DNA of 9,331 nucleotides from an uncultured Bacteroidales bacterium (GCA_945837185.1 CAMAMZ010000076.1:1-9331); one strand, 5' to 3'; numbered from the stretch's first letter, positions 1 to 6,779 are shown. A program made the numbers and translations. Notes: a model not told the origin generated them from the sequence alone.

Positions 1-103
1 CTCCATTAATAATTGTTAATTACATGATGGGCGCACAAATCTACGCTTCCTTTCGGCATTGTTTTTACAAAATAATGGCGTAACGCAATAGGTATTTTGA
101 TGT

Positions 104-154
104 ATTTTGTGACAAAATGTATGTTATTTGTGTCAAAATGTCATAATTTGTGGG
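104..154. promoter_or_regulatory. Iterated TTTGTG operator-like repeats upstream of clpB
   Basis: TTTGTG begins at 106, 127 and 147, so the copies are 21 and 20 bp apart, about two helical turns each and on the same DNA face. The first copy lies in a perfect 15-bp palindrome, ATTTTGT-G-ACAAAAT (104-118). The second keeps the longer context, TTTGTGTCAAAATGT (127-141) against TTTGTGACAAAATGT (106-120). The third is only the half ATTTGTG (146-152). Further upstream GTATTTTG occurs at 92-99 and 102-109. Helical phasing and the position 110-170 bp before clpB suggest a transcription factor array. The regulator is unknown. Confidence 0.45.
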
Positions 155-161
155 TTGGGAA

Positions 162-173
162 TATGATTTGCAG
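162..173 (+). promoter_or_regulatory. Candidate clpB promoter (-7 region)
   Basis: TATGATTTGCAG resembles the Bacteroidetes -7 element TAnnTTTG but has three bases rather than two between TA and TTTG. It shares the TTTGCAG ending seen at the two perfect promoters in this window (2923-2929 and 6594-6600). It would give a 5' leader of about 95 nt. No well-spaced -33 TTTG is visible; the TTTG at 147-150 is too close. This is the best available guess, not a firm call. Confidence 0.3.
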
Positions 174-255
174 TTGAACAAGTGAACACGTTGGTGTCGT
201 TCATGGGCACAATGTGTAAAACAGATAAAGTGAAATAGGAATAAACAAATCATAT

Positions 256-264
256 AGAAAGGAG
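256..264 (+). promoter_or_regulatory. Strong Shine-Dalgarno site for clpB
   Basis: AGAAAGGAG matches the complement of the 16S rRNA 3' end over nine bases and sits 7 nt before the ATG at 272. Bacteroidetes genes generally do not depend on a Shine-Dalgarno sequence, and the DUF1846, OPT and nrdD starts here have none. This site fixes the clpB start and suggests high or regulated translation. Confidence 0.75.
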
Positions 265-271
265 TAAACAC

Positions 272-2800
272 ATGACACTCGACAAATTTACAATCAAGGC
301 GCAAGAGGCTGTACAGGCAGCGTTGGAGGCGGCACAACGGTCGCAGAACCAGGCCATCGAACCCATCCATCTGCTGAATGGCATTTTGCTTAAAGGGCAG
401 GATATTACCCAATTCCTGTTCCAGTCGATGAGCGTGAACACACAGCAAGTCAAGACGCTGGCAGAAAGTGAAATGGCTCATCTGCCCAAGGTGCAGGGCG
501 GTGAACCTTATCTCACGCATGCTGCCAATGAGGTGCTGAACAAAGCCATGGACGAGGCGCAACGTATGGGTGATACCTATGTCTCGATTGAACCCATGCT
601 GTTGGCTTTGTTGCAGGTCACTTCACCGGCGCAACGCATCTTGCTCGATGCCGGCATAACGGTAGAAGGCTGTCGCAAGGCTGTGAGTGAGCTGCGAAAA
701 GGCCAGAAGGTGGAGGCTGCCACCTCTGACGAGAACTATCAGGCGCTTGCTAAATATGCACAAAACCTGGTGGAGAAGGCACGGCAAGGAAAGTTGGATC
801 CTGTTGTAGGACGCGATGAGGAAATCAGAAGGGTATTGCAAATCCTGTCGCGACGCACGAAAAACAACCCTATATTAATAGGTGAGCCGGGTACGGGAAA
901 AACAGCCATCGTAGAGGGCTTGGCAGAACGTATCGTGAGGGGTGACGTGCCGGAGAACTTGAAAAACAAACAGTTGTATGCGCTCGACATGGGTGCTTTG
1001 GTGGCTGGTGCGAAATATAAAGGTGAGTTTGAGGAACGCTTGAAAAGCGTTATCAAGGAGGTGACGGATGCCGGTGGAAACATCATCCTGTTTATCGATG
1101 AGATACACACCTTGGTGGGAGCAGGAGGTGGTGAAGGGGCCATGGATGCCGCCAATATCCTCAAACCGGCATTGGCAAGAGGTGAGCTGCGGGCTATCGG
1201 TGCTACCACACACGATGAGTATCAAAAGTATTTCGAGAAAGACAAGGCCCTGGAGCGTAGGTTCCAGACCGTATGGGTGGAAGAGCCGGATGAACTCGAT
1301 GCCATCAGTATCCTGCGAGGACTCAAGGAACGTTATGAAAACCACCATAAGGTGCGTATCCAAGACGATGCATGTATCGCTGCCGTACGCCTCTCGCAAC
1401 GTTACATTTCCAATCGTTTCTTGCCCGATAAGGCAATTGATTTGATGGATGAGGCAGCTGCAAAACTTCGTATGGAGCGTGACTCTGTGCCCGAGGATCT
1501 GGATGAGTTGGAGCGTAGACTCAAACAACTGGAAATTGAGCGTGAAGCCATTCGTAATGAAGCATTACGGGGAGGAGGCGACAACAACGATGATAAGTTG
1601 GCAAAACTCGACCGGGATATAGCGGAACTGAAAGAGCAGCAATGCCAGTACCGTGCCAAATGGGAAGCCGAAAAACAGCTTGTGGGAAAGATTCAGCAAG
1701 ATAAACAGGAAATGGAACAGCTGAAGTTTGAAGCTGAACGGGCCGAGAGAGAAGGCAACTATGGACGTGTGGCTGAAATTAGATACGGCAAACTGCAACA
1801 GTTGCAGGCAGATATCGACCATATCCAACAGCAGTTGCATGACACACAAGGAGCAGAATCGCTCGTGCGTGAGGAAGTGACAGCCGACGATATCGCTGAA
1901 GTGGTGAGCAGATGGACGGGCATCCCCGTTGCCAAGATGATGCAGGGCGAAAGGGAGAAACTCTTGCACTTGGAGGAAGAACTCCATAAAAGAGTGATAG
2001 GACAGGATGAGGCCATTCGGGCTGTGGCAGATGCCGTGAGACGTTCGCGAGCCGGATTGCAAGACCCCAAGCGACCTCTTGCCTCTTTCATCTTCTTGGG
2101 TACCACAGGTGTCGGTAAGACTGAGTTGGCCAAGGCGCTGGCTGATTATCTCTTCAACGATGAGAATATGCTGACGCGAATTGATATGAGTGAATACCAG
2201 GAGAAGTTCAGTGTGACCAGACTCATTGGTGCACCTCCGGGATATGTGGGCTATGACGAAGGTGGACAGCTGACGGAGGCCGTAAGGAGGAAACCTTATT
2301 CTGTGGTGCTCTTCGATGAGGTGGAGAAAGCGCATCCTGATGTGTTCAACACCTTGCTGCAAGTGCTCGACGACGGTAGGTTGACCGATAACAAGGGTAG
2401 GGTGGTGAACTTCAAGAATACGCTGATCATCATGACCTCTAATGCCACACGCGAAGAGTTGTCGCATTACATGCGTCCGGAGTTCCTGAATCGTATCGAC
2501 GATATCATCACGTTCCATCCTTTGGAGAAACCCCAAATCGTACGCATCGTTGAACTGCAGATGCAACGGGTGGCAAAGATGTTGGAACCGCAAGGCTTCC
2601 AGTTGCAGTGGACAGAAGGCGCCATAGAACGTTTGGCTACATTAGGGTATGATCCTGCCTTTGGCGCACGCCCTGTAAAACGTGCCATTCAGGAATATGT
2701 GCTCAATGATTTAAGTCGCATGTTGTTGGCCGGAACCGTGAAACGGGAAAGTCCGATCATGGTTGATGTAGAAGGCGAAAAGCTTGTTTTCCACAATTAA
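272..2800 (+). CDS. clpB: ATP-dependent chaperone ClpB (Hsp100 disaggregase)
   Basis: This is a cytoplasmic hexameric AAA+ machine that, with DnaK/DnaJ/GrpE in the family, threads proteins out of aggregates. The order is classic: N-terminal Clp repeat domain (about 1-145); AAA1 with Walker A GEPGTGKT (204-211), pore-loop Y249, Walker B IILFIDEI (271-278) and LERRFQ (327-332); long coiled-coil middle domain (about 400-530); AAA2 with Walker A GTTGVGKT (610-617), pore loop GYVG (657-660), Walker B with D682/E683, sensor-1 N724, arginine finger R741 and sensor-2 GAR (798-800). The middle domain separates it from ClpA and ClpX. It has no ClpP-binding IGF/L loop that I can see. At 842 residues it is slightly short for the family (about 857-865), and the shortfall maps to one place: only ten residues separate N724 from RPEFLNRID (735-743), where relatives have about 30-37. 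The start is set by the Shine-Dalgarno site, and a strong terminator follows, so it is probably monocistronic. Confidence 0.98.
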   Translation: MTLDKFTIKAQEAVQAALEAAQRSQNQAIEPIHLLNGILLKGQDITQFLFQSMSVNTQQVKTLAESEMAHLPKVQGGEPYLTHAANEVLNKAMDEAQRMGDTYVSIEPMLLALLQVTSPAQRILLDAGITVEGCRKAVSELRKGQKVEAATSDENYQALAKYAQNLVEKARQGKLDPVVGRDEEIRRVLQILSRRTKNNPILIGEPGTGKTAIVEGLAERIVRGDVPENLKNKQLYALDMGALVAGAKYKGEFEERLKSVIKEVTDAGGNIILFIDEIHTLVGAGGGEGAMDAANILKPALARGELRAIGATTHDEYQKYFEKDKALERRFQTVWVEEPDELDAISILRGLKERYENHHKVRIQDDACIAAVRLSQRYISNRFLPDKAIDLMDEAAAKLRMERDSVPEDLDELERRLKQLEIEREAIRNEALRGGGDNNDDKLAKLDRDIAELKEQQCQYRAKWEAEKQLVGKIQQDKQEMEQLKFEAERAEREGNYGRVAEIRYGKLQQLQADIDHIQQQLHDTQGAESLVREEVTADDIAEVVSRWTGIPVAKMMQGEREKLLHLEEELHKRVIGQDEAIRAVADAVRRSRAGLQDPKRPLASFIFLGTTGVGKTELAKALADYLFNDENMLTRIDMSEYQEKFSVTRLIGAPPGYVGYDEGGQLTEAVRRKPYSVVLFDEVEKAHPDVFNTLLQVLDDGRLTDNKGRVVNFKNTLIIMTSNATREELSHYMRPEFLNRIDDIITFHPLEKPQIVRIVELQMQRVAKMLEPQGFQLQWTEGAIERLATLGYDPAFGARPVKRAIQEYVLNDLSRMLLAGTVKRESPIMVDVEGEKLVFHN

Positions 2801-2825
2801 TCATCCCTGGGCATATAGCTCATTT

Positions 2826-2872
2826 CCCTCGACAGGGGTCTTGATACAAGACCTGTGTCGAGGGATTTTTTT
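2826..2872 (+). terminator. Intrinsic terminator of clpB
   Basis: A 9-bp stem CCCTCGACA (2826-2834) / TGTCGAGGG (2856-2864) continues, after one G/G mismatch, into a second 8-pair helix (2836-2843 with 2847-2854, including one G-U pair) closed by the triloop ATA. Seven Ts follow (2866-2872). The A-rich flank needed for minus-strand termination is weak, so it is mainly a + strand terminator. It isolates clpB from the next unit. Confidence 0.93.
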
Positions 2873-2918
2873 GTGCAGAAAACACGAAGGGTTATATGTA
2901 TGTTACAAAAAAATAACG

Positions 2919-2926
2919 TAACTTTG
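2919..2926 (+). promoter_or_regulatory. Bacteroidetes-type promoter for the DUF1846-OPT unit
   Basis: TAACTTTG is an exact match to the Bacteroidetes -7 consensus TAnnTTTG and continues as CAG. A weak -33 candidate, TATG, lies 20 bp upstream (2895-2898), followed by an A-rich tract. The expected transcription start (about 2930-2933) falls only 2-5 nt before the ATG at 2935, so the message would be nearly leaderless. Confidence 0.75.
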
Positions 2927-2934
2927 CAGTCAAT

Positions 2935-4398
2935 ATGAAAATAGGATTTGACAACGAAAAGTACCAGCGCATCCAATCTGAGCATATCAGGGAGCGCATC
3001 TCGCAGTTTGATGGCAAATTGTATCTTGAACTGGGAGGGAAACTGTTTGACGATCATCATGCAAGCAGGGTGTTGCCGGGATTTCAGCCCGATAGCAAGT
3101 TGAGAATGTTTCAAAAGCTGAGCGACAGCATAGAAATCGTGATTGTCATCAGCGCGGCCGATATTGAGAAGAACAAGAAACGCGCTGATTTGGGCATTAC
3201 CTACGATGAGGATGTGCTGCGGTTGCGCAATGAGTTCCAAAACATGGGCTTCATGGTGGGCTCGGTTGTGGTGACACATTACAACGGTCAACCGGCAGCC
3301 ATAGCATTCCGACATCGGCTCGAGCGCGAAGGCATCAGCACCTATTGCCATTATCTCATTGAAGGCTATCCGCACAATGTGTCGCTCATTGCCTCGGATG
3401 AGGGATTTGGCAAGAATGACTATGTCAAGACTACCCGTCCGCTTGTCATTGTCACAGCACCGGGACCGGGAAGTGGCAAGATGGCTGTTTGTCTCAGTCA
3501 ACTTTTCAATGAACATAAACGGGGAGTGCGAGCAGGCTATGCCAAGTTTGAAACCTTCCCGGTGTGGAACCTGCCCCTGCGCCATCCTGTGAATATTGCT
3601 TACGAGGCAGCGACAGCCGATTTGAACGATGTGAACATGATCGACCCGTTCCATTTGGAGGCTTACGGCAAGACGGCTGTCAACTACAATCGTGACATAG
3701 AGATTTTCCCTGTGCTCAATGCGCTTTTTGAAGGCATCTACGGTAGCAATCCCTATAAGTCGCCCACCGATATGGGAGTGAACATGGTGGGTTTCTGTAT
3801 CAGCGACGACGAAGTGTGCTGCCAGGCTTCCAAGGATGAGATTGTACGACGCTACTATGAGGCAACCAACAAATTGGCCAATGGCGCTTGCAACGAAGCC
3901 GAAATCAGCAAGATTCGCATGCTCTTCAACCAACTGAAACTCACTACAGCTTCTCGTAAAACCACCACAGCAGCCAAGGAACACCAACGCCTTACGGGAC
4001 ACACCTCTTCGGCCATGGAGTTGGAGGATGGCACGATTATCACGGCTCATTCCAGTATGTTGCTGGGCTGTAGTGCCGCCTTGCTGCTGAATGTAACGAA
4101 GCATCTGGCAGGCATCGACCATGCCACCAAACTGGTTCCGCAGTCCATGATAGAACCTATCCAATATACGAAAATCAACTATCTTGGCGGGCATAATCCG
4201 CGTCTGCATACCGATGAGGTACTGGTAGCGCTCTCTGTGCTGTCGAACCATGATGAGAATTGCAGGAAAGCTCTGGAGCAGTTGCCCAAGTTGCGTGGCT
4301 GTCAGGTGCATTGCACGGTCATGCTCGGTGAGGTAGACAGAAAGATATTCAAGAAATTAGGTGTCAACCTCACGTGCGAACCCATCTTGAAGCGGTGA
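2935..4398 (+). CDS. DUF1846 domain-containing protein, function unknown
   Basis: A 487-residue protein that looks like a full-length member of the DUF1846 family (usually close to 490-500 residues). I know of no established biochemical role. The start MKIGFDNEKY is the typical family start, and no closer in-frame Met exists before residue 58. Landmarks that I associate with the family are GGKLFDDHHASRVLPGF (34-50), SDEGFGKNDY (154-163), APGPGSGKM (175-183), an acidic, Asn-rich stretch TADLNDVNMIDPFHLEAYG (227-245), YKSPTDMGVNM (274-284) and DGTIITAHSSMLL (365-377). APGPGSGKM resembles a Walker A loop (GxxxxGK) but has Met where Ser/Thr is usual, so nucleotide binding is possible rather than shown. 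There is no signal peptide or clear membrane span, so it is probably cytoplasmic. It lies 38 bp upstream of an OPT transporter with no terminator between, which suggests co-transcription. A role with imported peptides or chelates is only a guess. Confidence 0.93.
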   Translation: MKIGFDNEKYQRIQSEHIRERISQFDGKLYLELGGKLFDDHHASRVLPGFQPDSKLRMFQKLSDSIEIVIVISAADIEKNKKRADLGITYDEDVLRLRNEFQNMGFMVGSVVVTHYNGQPAAIAFRHRLEREGISTYCHYLIEGYPHNVSLIASDEGFGKNDYVKTTRPLVIVTAPGPGSGKMAVCLSQLFNEHKRGVRAGYAKFETFPVWNLPLRHPVNIAYEAATADLNDVNMIDPFHLEAYGKTAVNYNRDIEIFPVLNALFEGIYGSNPYKSPTDMGVNMVGFCISDDEVCCQASKDEIVRRYYEATNKLANGACNEAEISKIRMLFNQLKLTTASRKTTTAAKEHQRLTGHTSSAMELEDGTIITAHSSMLLGCSAALLLNVTKHLAGIDHATKLVPQSMIEPIQYTKINYLGGHNPRLHTDEVLVALSVLSNHDENCRKALEQLPKLRGCQVHCTVMLGEVDRKIFKKLGVNLTCEPILKR

Positions 4399-4436
4399 TA
4401 AACAGGAATCATTAACCCGAAAATACCAAAACGAAT

Positions 4437-6410
4437 ATGGAAGAAAAAGAGAAAGACATGGTACAGCTTCCTGAGAACGCATTTCGCGAACTGCAGGAAG
4501 GTGAAGAGTACCAGCCGGTGATGCGGCCCGAACGCCATTATCCGGAAGTGAATGCATGGAGTGTTACCTGGGGATTGCTCATGGTGGTGTTGTTTTCAGC
4601 TGCCGCTGCCTATCTGGGTCTGAAGGTAGGACAAGTCTTTGAGGCTGCCATTCCCATTGCCATCATTGCCATTGGCGTTTCGTCTGCCACACGCCGTAAG
4701 AATGCGTTGGGCGAGAATGTCATTATTCAGAGCATCGGAGCATGCTCGGGTGCTGTTGTTGCCGGAGCCATCTTTGTCCTTCCTGCCATTTATATGCTCG
4801 ACCTCCAGGCCGATTTCCTGAAGGTGTTCATCGCCTCTTCGCTGGGAGGCATCTTGGGTATTCTCTTCCTGATACCCTTCCGAAAGTATTTCGTCAAAGA
4901 CATGCACGGCAAATATCCTTTCCCCGAAGCCACGGCCACCACACAGGTGTTGGTTTCCGGAGCTAAAGGAGGCAGTCAGGCCAAACCCCTGCTGGTCGCA
5001 GGTGCTGTGGGAGGACTGTACGACTTCATTGTGGCCACCTTCGGTCTTTGGAATGAGAACTTCACTTCTCGTGTAGTAGGGTGGGGACAGGCCTTGGCCG
5101 ATCATGCCAAATTGGTTTTCAAGATTAACACAGGTGCTGCCGTACTCGGATTGGGCTATATCATTGGCTTGCGCTATGCGGCAATCATCTGTCTGGGTTC
5201 GTTGGCTGTATGGTGGCTCATCGTTCCGGGCATGGCGCTGCTCTTCCCTGATACGGTATTGAACCAGTGGGATCCCACCATCCAGACAGCTGTAGGCGAT
5301 ATGTCGCCCGAACAAATCTTCACGGCTTACGCGCGCTCTATAGGTATAGGTGGCATTGCCATGGCCGGTGTGATCGGCATTGTGAAGAGTTGGGGCATCA
5401 TACGGGGTGCTGTAGGACTGGCAGCGCGCGAGATGAAAGGCAAGGGTGCAGGCACAGAAGAGGTGATGCGCACCCAGCGCGATATCTCTTTCCGCATCAT
5501 TTCCATCGGTTCTATCCTTACCATCCTCATCATCTTCGCCTTCTTCTATGCGGGCGTCATGAACTTCAACTTGCTCCACGCTGTGGTGGCTATCTTGTTG
5601 GTAGCTGTCATCTCCTTCCTGTTTACCACCGTGGCAGCCAATGCCATTGCCATCGTAGGAAGTAACCCTGTGTCGGGCATGACCCTCATGACGCTCATCC
5701 TGGCCTCTGTGGTCATGGTAGCAGTAGGCTTGAATGGTACGGCAGGTATGCTGTCGGCCTTGCTGATGGGTGCTGTGGTATGTACAGCCCTTTCCATGTC
5801 GGGAAGTTTCATCACCGACTTGAAGATAGGCTATTGGTTGGGCACTACGCCCAGCAAGCAGGAAACATGGAAGTTCCTGGGCACCATCGTGTCGGCTGCT
5901 ACAGTGGCAGGTGTCATGATACTGCTCAACAAGACCTATGGCTTCCAGAGCGATAAGCTGGCAGCACCGCAGGCACATGCCATGGCAGCGGTGATAGCGC
6001 CTCTCATGAACGGGCAGGGTGCACCATGGTTGTTGTATGGCATTGGTGCTGTGATAGCCCTTGTGCTCGACCGTTGCAAGATTTCGGCTTTGGCTTTTGC
6101 CTTGGGTATGTTCATTCCCATTCAGTTGAATATTCCATTGGTAGTAGGTGGTGCCATCAATTGGTTTGTAACCACACGCTCGAAGGATGCCGCTGTGAAT
6201 ACGGCTCGCGGCGAGAAGGGAACGCTGTTGGCCAGTGGCTTTATTGCCGGTGGCGCTTTGATGGGTGTAGTGAGTGCCTTGCTCAAGTTTGCCGGTGTTG
6301 AGTTCAACTATGAGGGCTGGTGGGCTTCTCATCTCAGCGAACTCCTTTCGTTGGCAGCCTATCTCTTGCTCATTGTTTATTTCGTAAAGGCAACAAGGGT
6401 GCGCAAATAA
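4437..6410 (+). CDS. OPT family oligopeptide transporter
   Basis: A 657-residue polytopic inner-membrane protein of the OPT superfamily, proton-coupled importers of small peptides or, in the YSL branch, metal chelates. The bacterial substrate is usually unproven. After a hydrophilic N-terminus (1-40) come about 14-16 hydrophobic segments, for example 42-62, 68-83, 95-120, 127-147, 184-204, 230-270, 299-320, 352-374, 379-401, 414-458, 480-497, 530-577, 596-618 and 634-650. Family-like features are AAAAYLGLKVGQVFEAAIP (55-73), the cytoplasmic DMHGKYPFPEATATTQVL (155-172) and GSNPVSGMT (408-416). The ATG at 4437 has no Shine-Dalgarno sequence; Met8 (4458) is an alternative start, leaving the same membrane core. 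No promoter is visible in the 38-bp gap after the DUF1846 gene, so it is probably the second gene of that unit. A terminator follows 26 bp after the stop. Confidence 0.93.
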   Translation: MEEKEKDMVQLPENAFRELQEGEEYQPVMRPERHYPEVNAWSVTWGLLMVVLFSAAAAYLGLKVGQVFEAAIPIAIIAIGVSSATRRKNALGENVIIQSIGACSGAVVAGAIFVLPAIYMLDLQADFLKVFIASSLGGILGILFLIPFRKYFVKDMHGKYPFPEATATTQVLVSGAKGGSQAKPLLVAGAVGGLYDFIVATFGLWNENFTSRVVGWGQALADHAKLVFKINTGAAVLGLGYIIGLRYAAIICLGSLAVWWLIVPGMALLFPDTVLNQWDPTIQTAVGDMSPEQIFTAYARSIGIGGIAMAGVIGIVKSWGIIRGAVGLAAREMKGKGAGTEEVMRTQRDISFRIISIGSILTILIIFAFFYAGVMNFNLLHAVVAILLVAVISFLFTTVAANAIAIVGSNPVSGMTLMTLILASVVMVAVGLNGTAGMLSALLMGAVVCTALSMSGSFITDLKIGYWLGTTPSKQETWKFLGTIVSAATVAGVMILLNKTYGFQSDKLAAPQAHAMAAVIAPLMNGQGAPWLLYGIGAVIALVLDRCKISALAFALGMFIPIQLNIPLVVGGAINWFVTTRSKDAAVNTARGEKGTLLASGFIAGGALMGVVSALLKFAGVEFNYEGWWASHLSELLSLAAYLLLIVYFVKATRVRK

Positions 6411-6436
6411 AGCGCAACACCTTTATATATATAAAT

Positions 6437-6477
6437 AGGTAGCTGCATCGACGTGGGTGGGTGTGGCTACCTTTTTT
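6437..6477 (+). terminator. Intrinsic terminator after the OPT gene
   Basis: AGGTAGC (6437-6443) pairs perfectly with GCTACCT (6466-6472). The helix can continue inward for six more pairs, three of them G-U (6444-6449 with 6460-6465), leaving a 10-nt loop. A run of six Ts (6472-6477) follows. Just upstream is a perfect AT palindrome, TTTATATATATAAA (6422-6435), of unknown meaning. Confidence 0.85.
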
Positions 6478-6589
6478 AGGTTATCCATGTAGGATGACCA
6501 CTTGTTATGTGTGCGGATAACGGGTGTTAAAATATTAAAACGGATTATTTTTTTCTATTATTTATACAGCAAATGAAAAGGGAAAGTCT

Positions 6590-6597
6590 TACCTTTG
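6590..6597 (+). promoter_or_regulatory. Bacteroidetes-type promoter of nrdDG
   Basis: TACCTTTG matches the Bacteroidetes -7 consensus TAnnTTTG exactly and continues as CAGC, like the promoter at 2919. No good -33 TTTG is seen, but an AT-rich tract lies upstream (6544-6565). Transcription would start near 6602-6604, about 175 nt before the nrdD ATG, leaving room for leader control. Confidence 0.72.
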
Positions 6598-6638
6598 CAG
6601 CGGTTTAGAAAGTTGCTGGAAAAAGAAAACTAAAAAAG

Positions 6639-6719
6639 GATATTTTGATAATGAAGTTTTCAAAATGGAAAACTTTAATTGCAAAAAACAAATTGAAGTT
6701 TTCCGAAAATATCATTTTC
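6639..6719 (+). promoter_or_regulatory. Candidate RNA switch in the nrdD leader
   Basis: The leader can fold in competing ways. GGAAAACTT (6667-6675) can pair with AAGTTTTC upstream (6654-6661, 8 bp with 6668-6675, 6-nt loop) or with AAGTTTTCC downstream (6696-6704, 9 bp, 20-nt loop), but not both. A second competition involves AAAATATC (6706-6713), which can pair with GATATTTT (6639-6646), while GAAAAT/ATTTTC (6705-6710 with 6714-6719) forms a local hairpin over the same bases. Mutually exclusive helices in a long leader are what one sees in attenuators and riboswitches. There is no T-rich terminator after them, so any control would act on translation or RNA stability. AT-rich DNA gives such pairings by chance fairly often. 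Confidence 0.35.
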
Positions 6720-6764
6720 AGCAGTAAGACAGAAGACTTAAAACCGCTTTTGATTAGACTTTAA
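6651..6764 (+). CDS. Possible 37-codon leader ORF upstream of nrdD
   Basis: An ATG at 6651 opens a 37-codon Lys-rich frame ending in TAA at 6762-6764, 15 nt before the nrdD ATG. AAAAAAGGA (6632-6640) is a modest Shine-Dalgarno-like stretch 10 nt upstream. The frame covers the competing leader hairpins, and the repeated AAGTTTTC falls 42 nt apart in the same frame, giving the residue pattern KFS twice (residues 2-4 and 16-18). A second, overlapping 20-codon ORF starts at 6665 in another frame. The product begins MKFSKWKTLI, and I do not recognise it. It may be a regulatory leader peptide or a chance ORF in AT-rich DNA. Confidence 0.22.
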   Translation: MKFSKWKTLIAKNKLKFSENIIFSSKTEDLKPLLIRL

Positions 6765-6779
6765 AATAATAGAAATATA

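Larger units (their letters stand above)
1..271. other. Upstream region of clpB, no convincing gene
   Basis: This stretch has many stops in all frames. One + strand frame is open from the window edge to a TAA at 81-83 (26 codons). It could be the tail of a gene outside the window, but I do not recognise it. The rest is AT-rich regulatory DNA: a short inverted repeat GCGT-A-ACGC (78-86), the TTTGTG repeat cluster (104-154), a candidate promoter near 162-173, and a direct repeat TGAACA (175-180 and 183-188). No CIRCE-type inverted repeat (TTAGCACTC/GAGTGCTAA), the HrcA operator, is present. Confidence 0.6.
6478..6779 (+). other. Intergenic region and 5' leader of nrdD
   Basis: About 300 bp with no long gene. 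The first part holds a 7-bp inverted repeat GTTATCC (6480-6486) / GGATAAC (6515-6521) with a 28-nt spacer, then an AT-rich tract with seven Ts (6548-6554), and then the nrdD promoter (6590-6597). The rest is a leader of roughly 175 nt with several inverted repeats and a short ORF, both listed separately. A weak hairpin CAGCGG/TTGCTG (6598-6603 with 6613-6618) lies near the likely transcription start. I see no cobalamin riboswitch motif. Confidence 0.65.

Noticed and set aside
18..59. Tiny minus-strand ORF starting at 59 (16 codons)
   Set aside because: Too short, no convincing promoter or ribosome site, and no recognisable product.
3..83. Open + strand frame at the left edge ending at 83
   Set aside because: It could be the tail of an upstream gene, but 26 codons in AT-rich DNA are expected by chance and I do not recognise the residues.
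2444..2473. Frameshift in clpB as the cause of the short AAA2 segment
   Set aside because: Reading frame and family residues are correct immediately before (TSN) and after (RPEFLNRID), so there is no frameshift.
1565..2593. 342-codon minus-strand frame opposite clpB
   Set aside because: Antisense shadow of the ClpB coding frame; its product has no family features.
2797..4311. 504-codon minus-strand frame opposite the DUF1846 gene
   Set aside because: It runs through the clpB terminator and promoter region, has no recognisable domain, and lies opposite a clearly conserved family gene.
4596..6332. 578-codon open frame on the minus strand opposite the OPT gene
   Set aside because: It is a shadow of codon bias in the real gene: rich in His, Gln, Cys and Gly, no membrane or domain pattern, and no start signals.
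6422..6435. Palindrome TTTATATATATAAA as a possible NrdR box
   Set aside because: It lies between the OPT stop and its terminator, about 160 bp upstream of the nrdD promoter, and lacks the outer bases of an NrdR site. It is probably simple AT sequence.
6480..6521. Inverted repeat GTTATCC/GGATAAC as a terminator or operator
   Set aside because: Only 7 bp with a 28-nt spacer and no T-run; this is within chance expectation.
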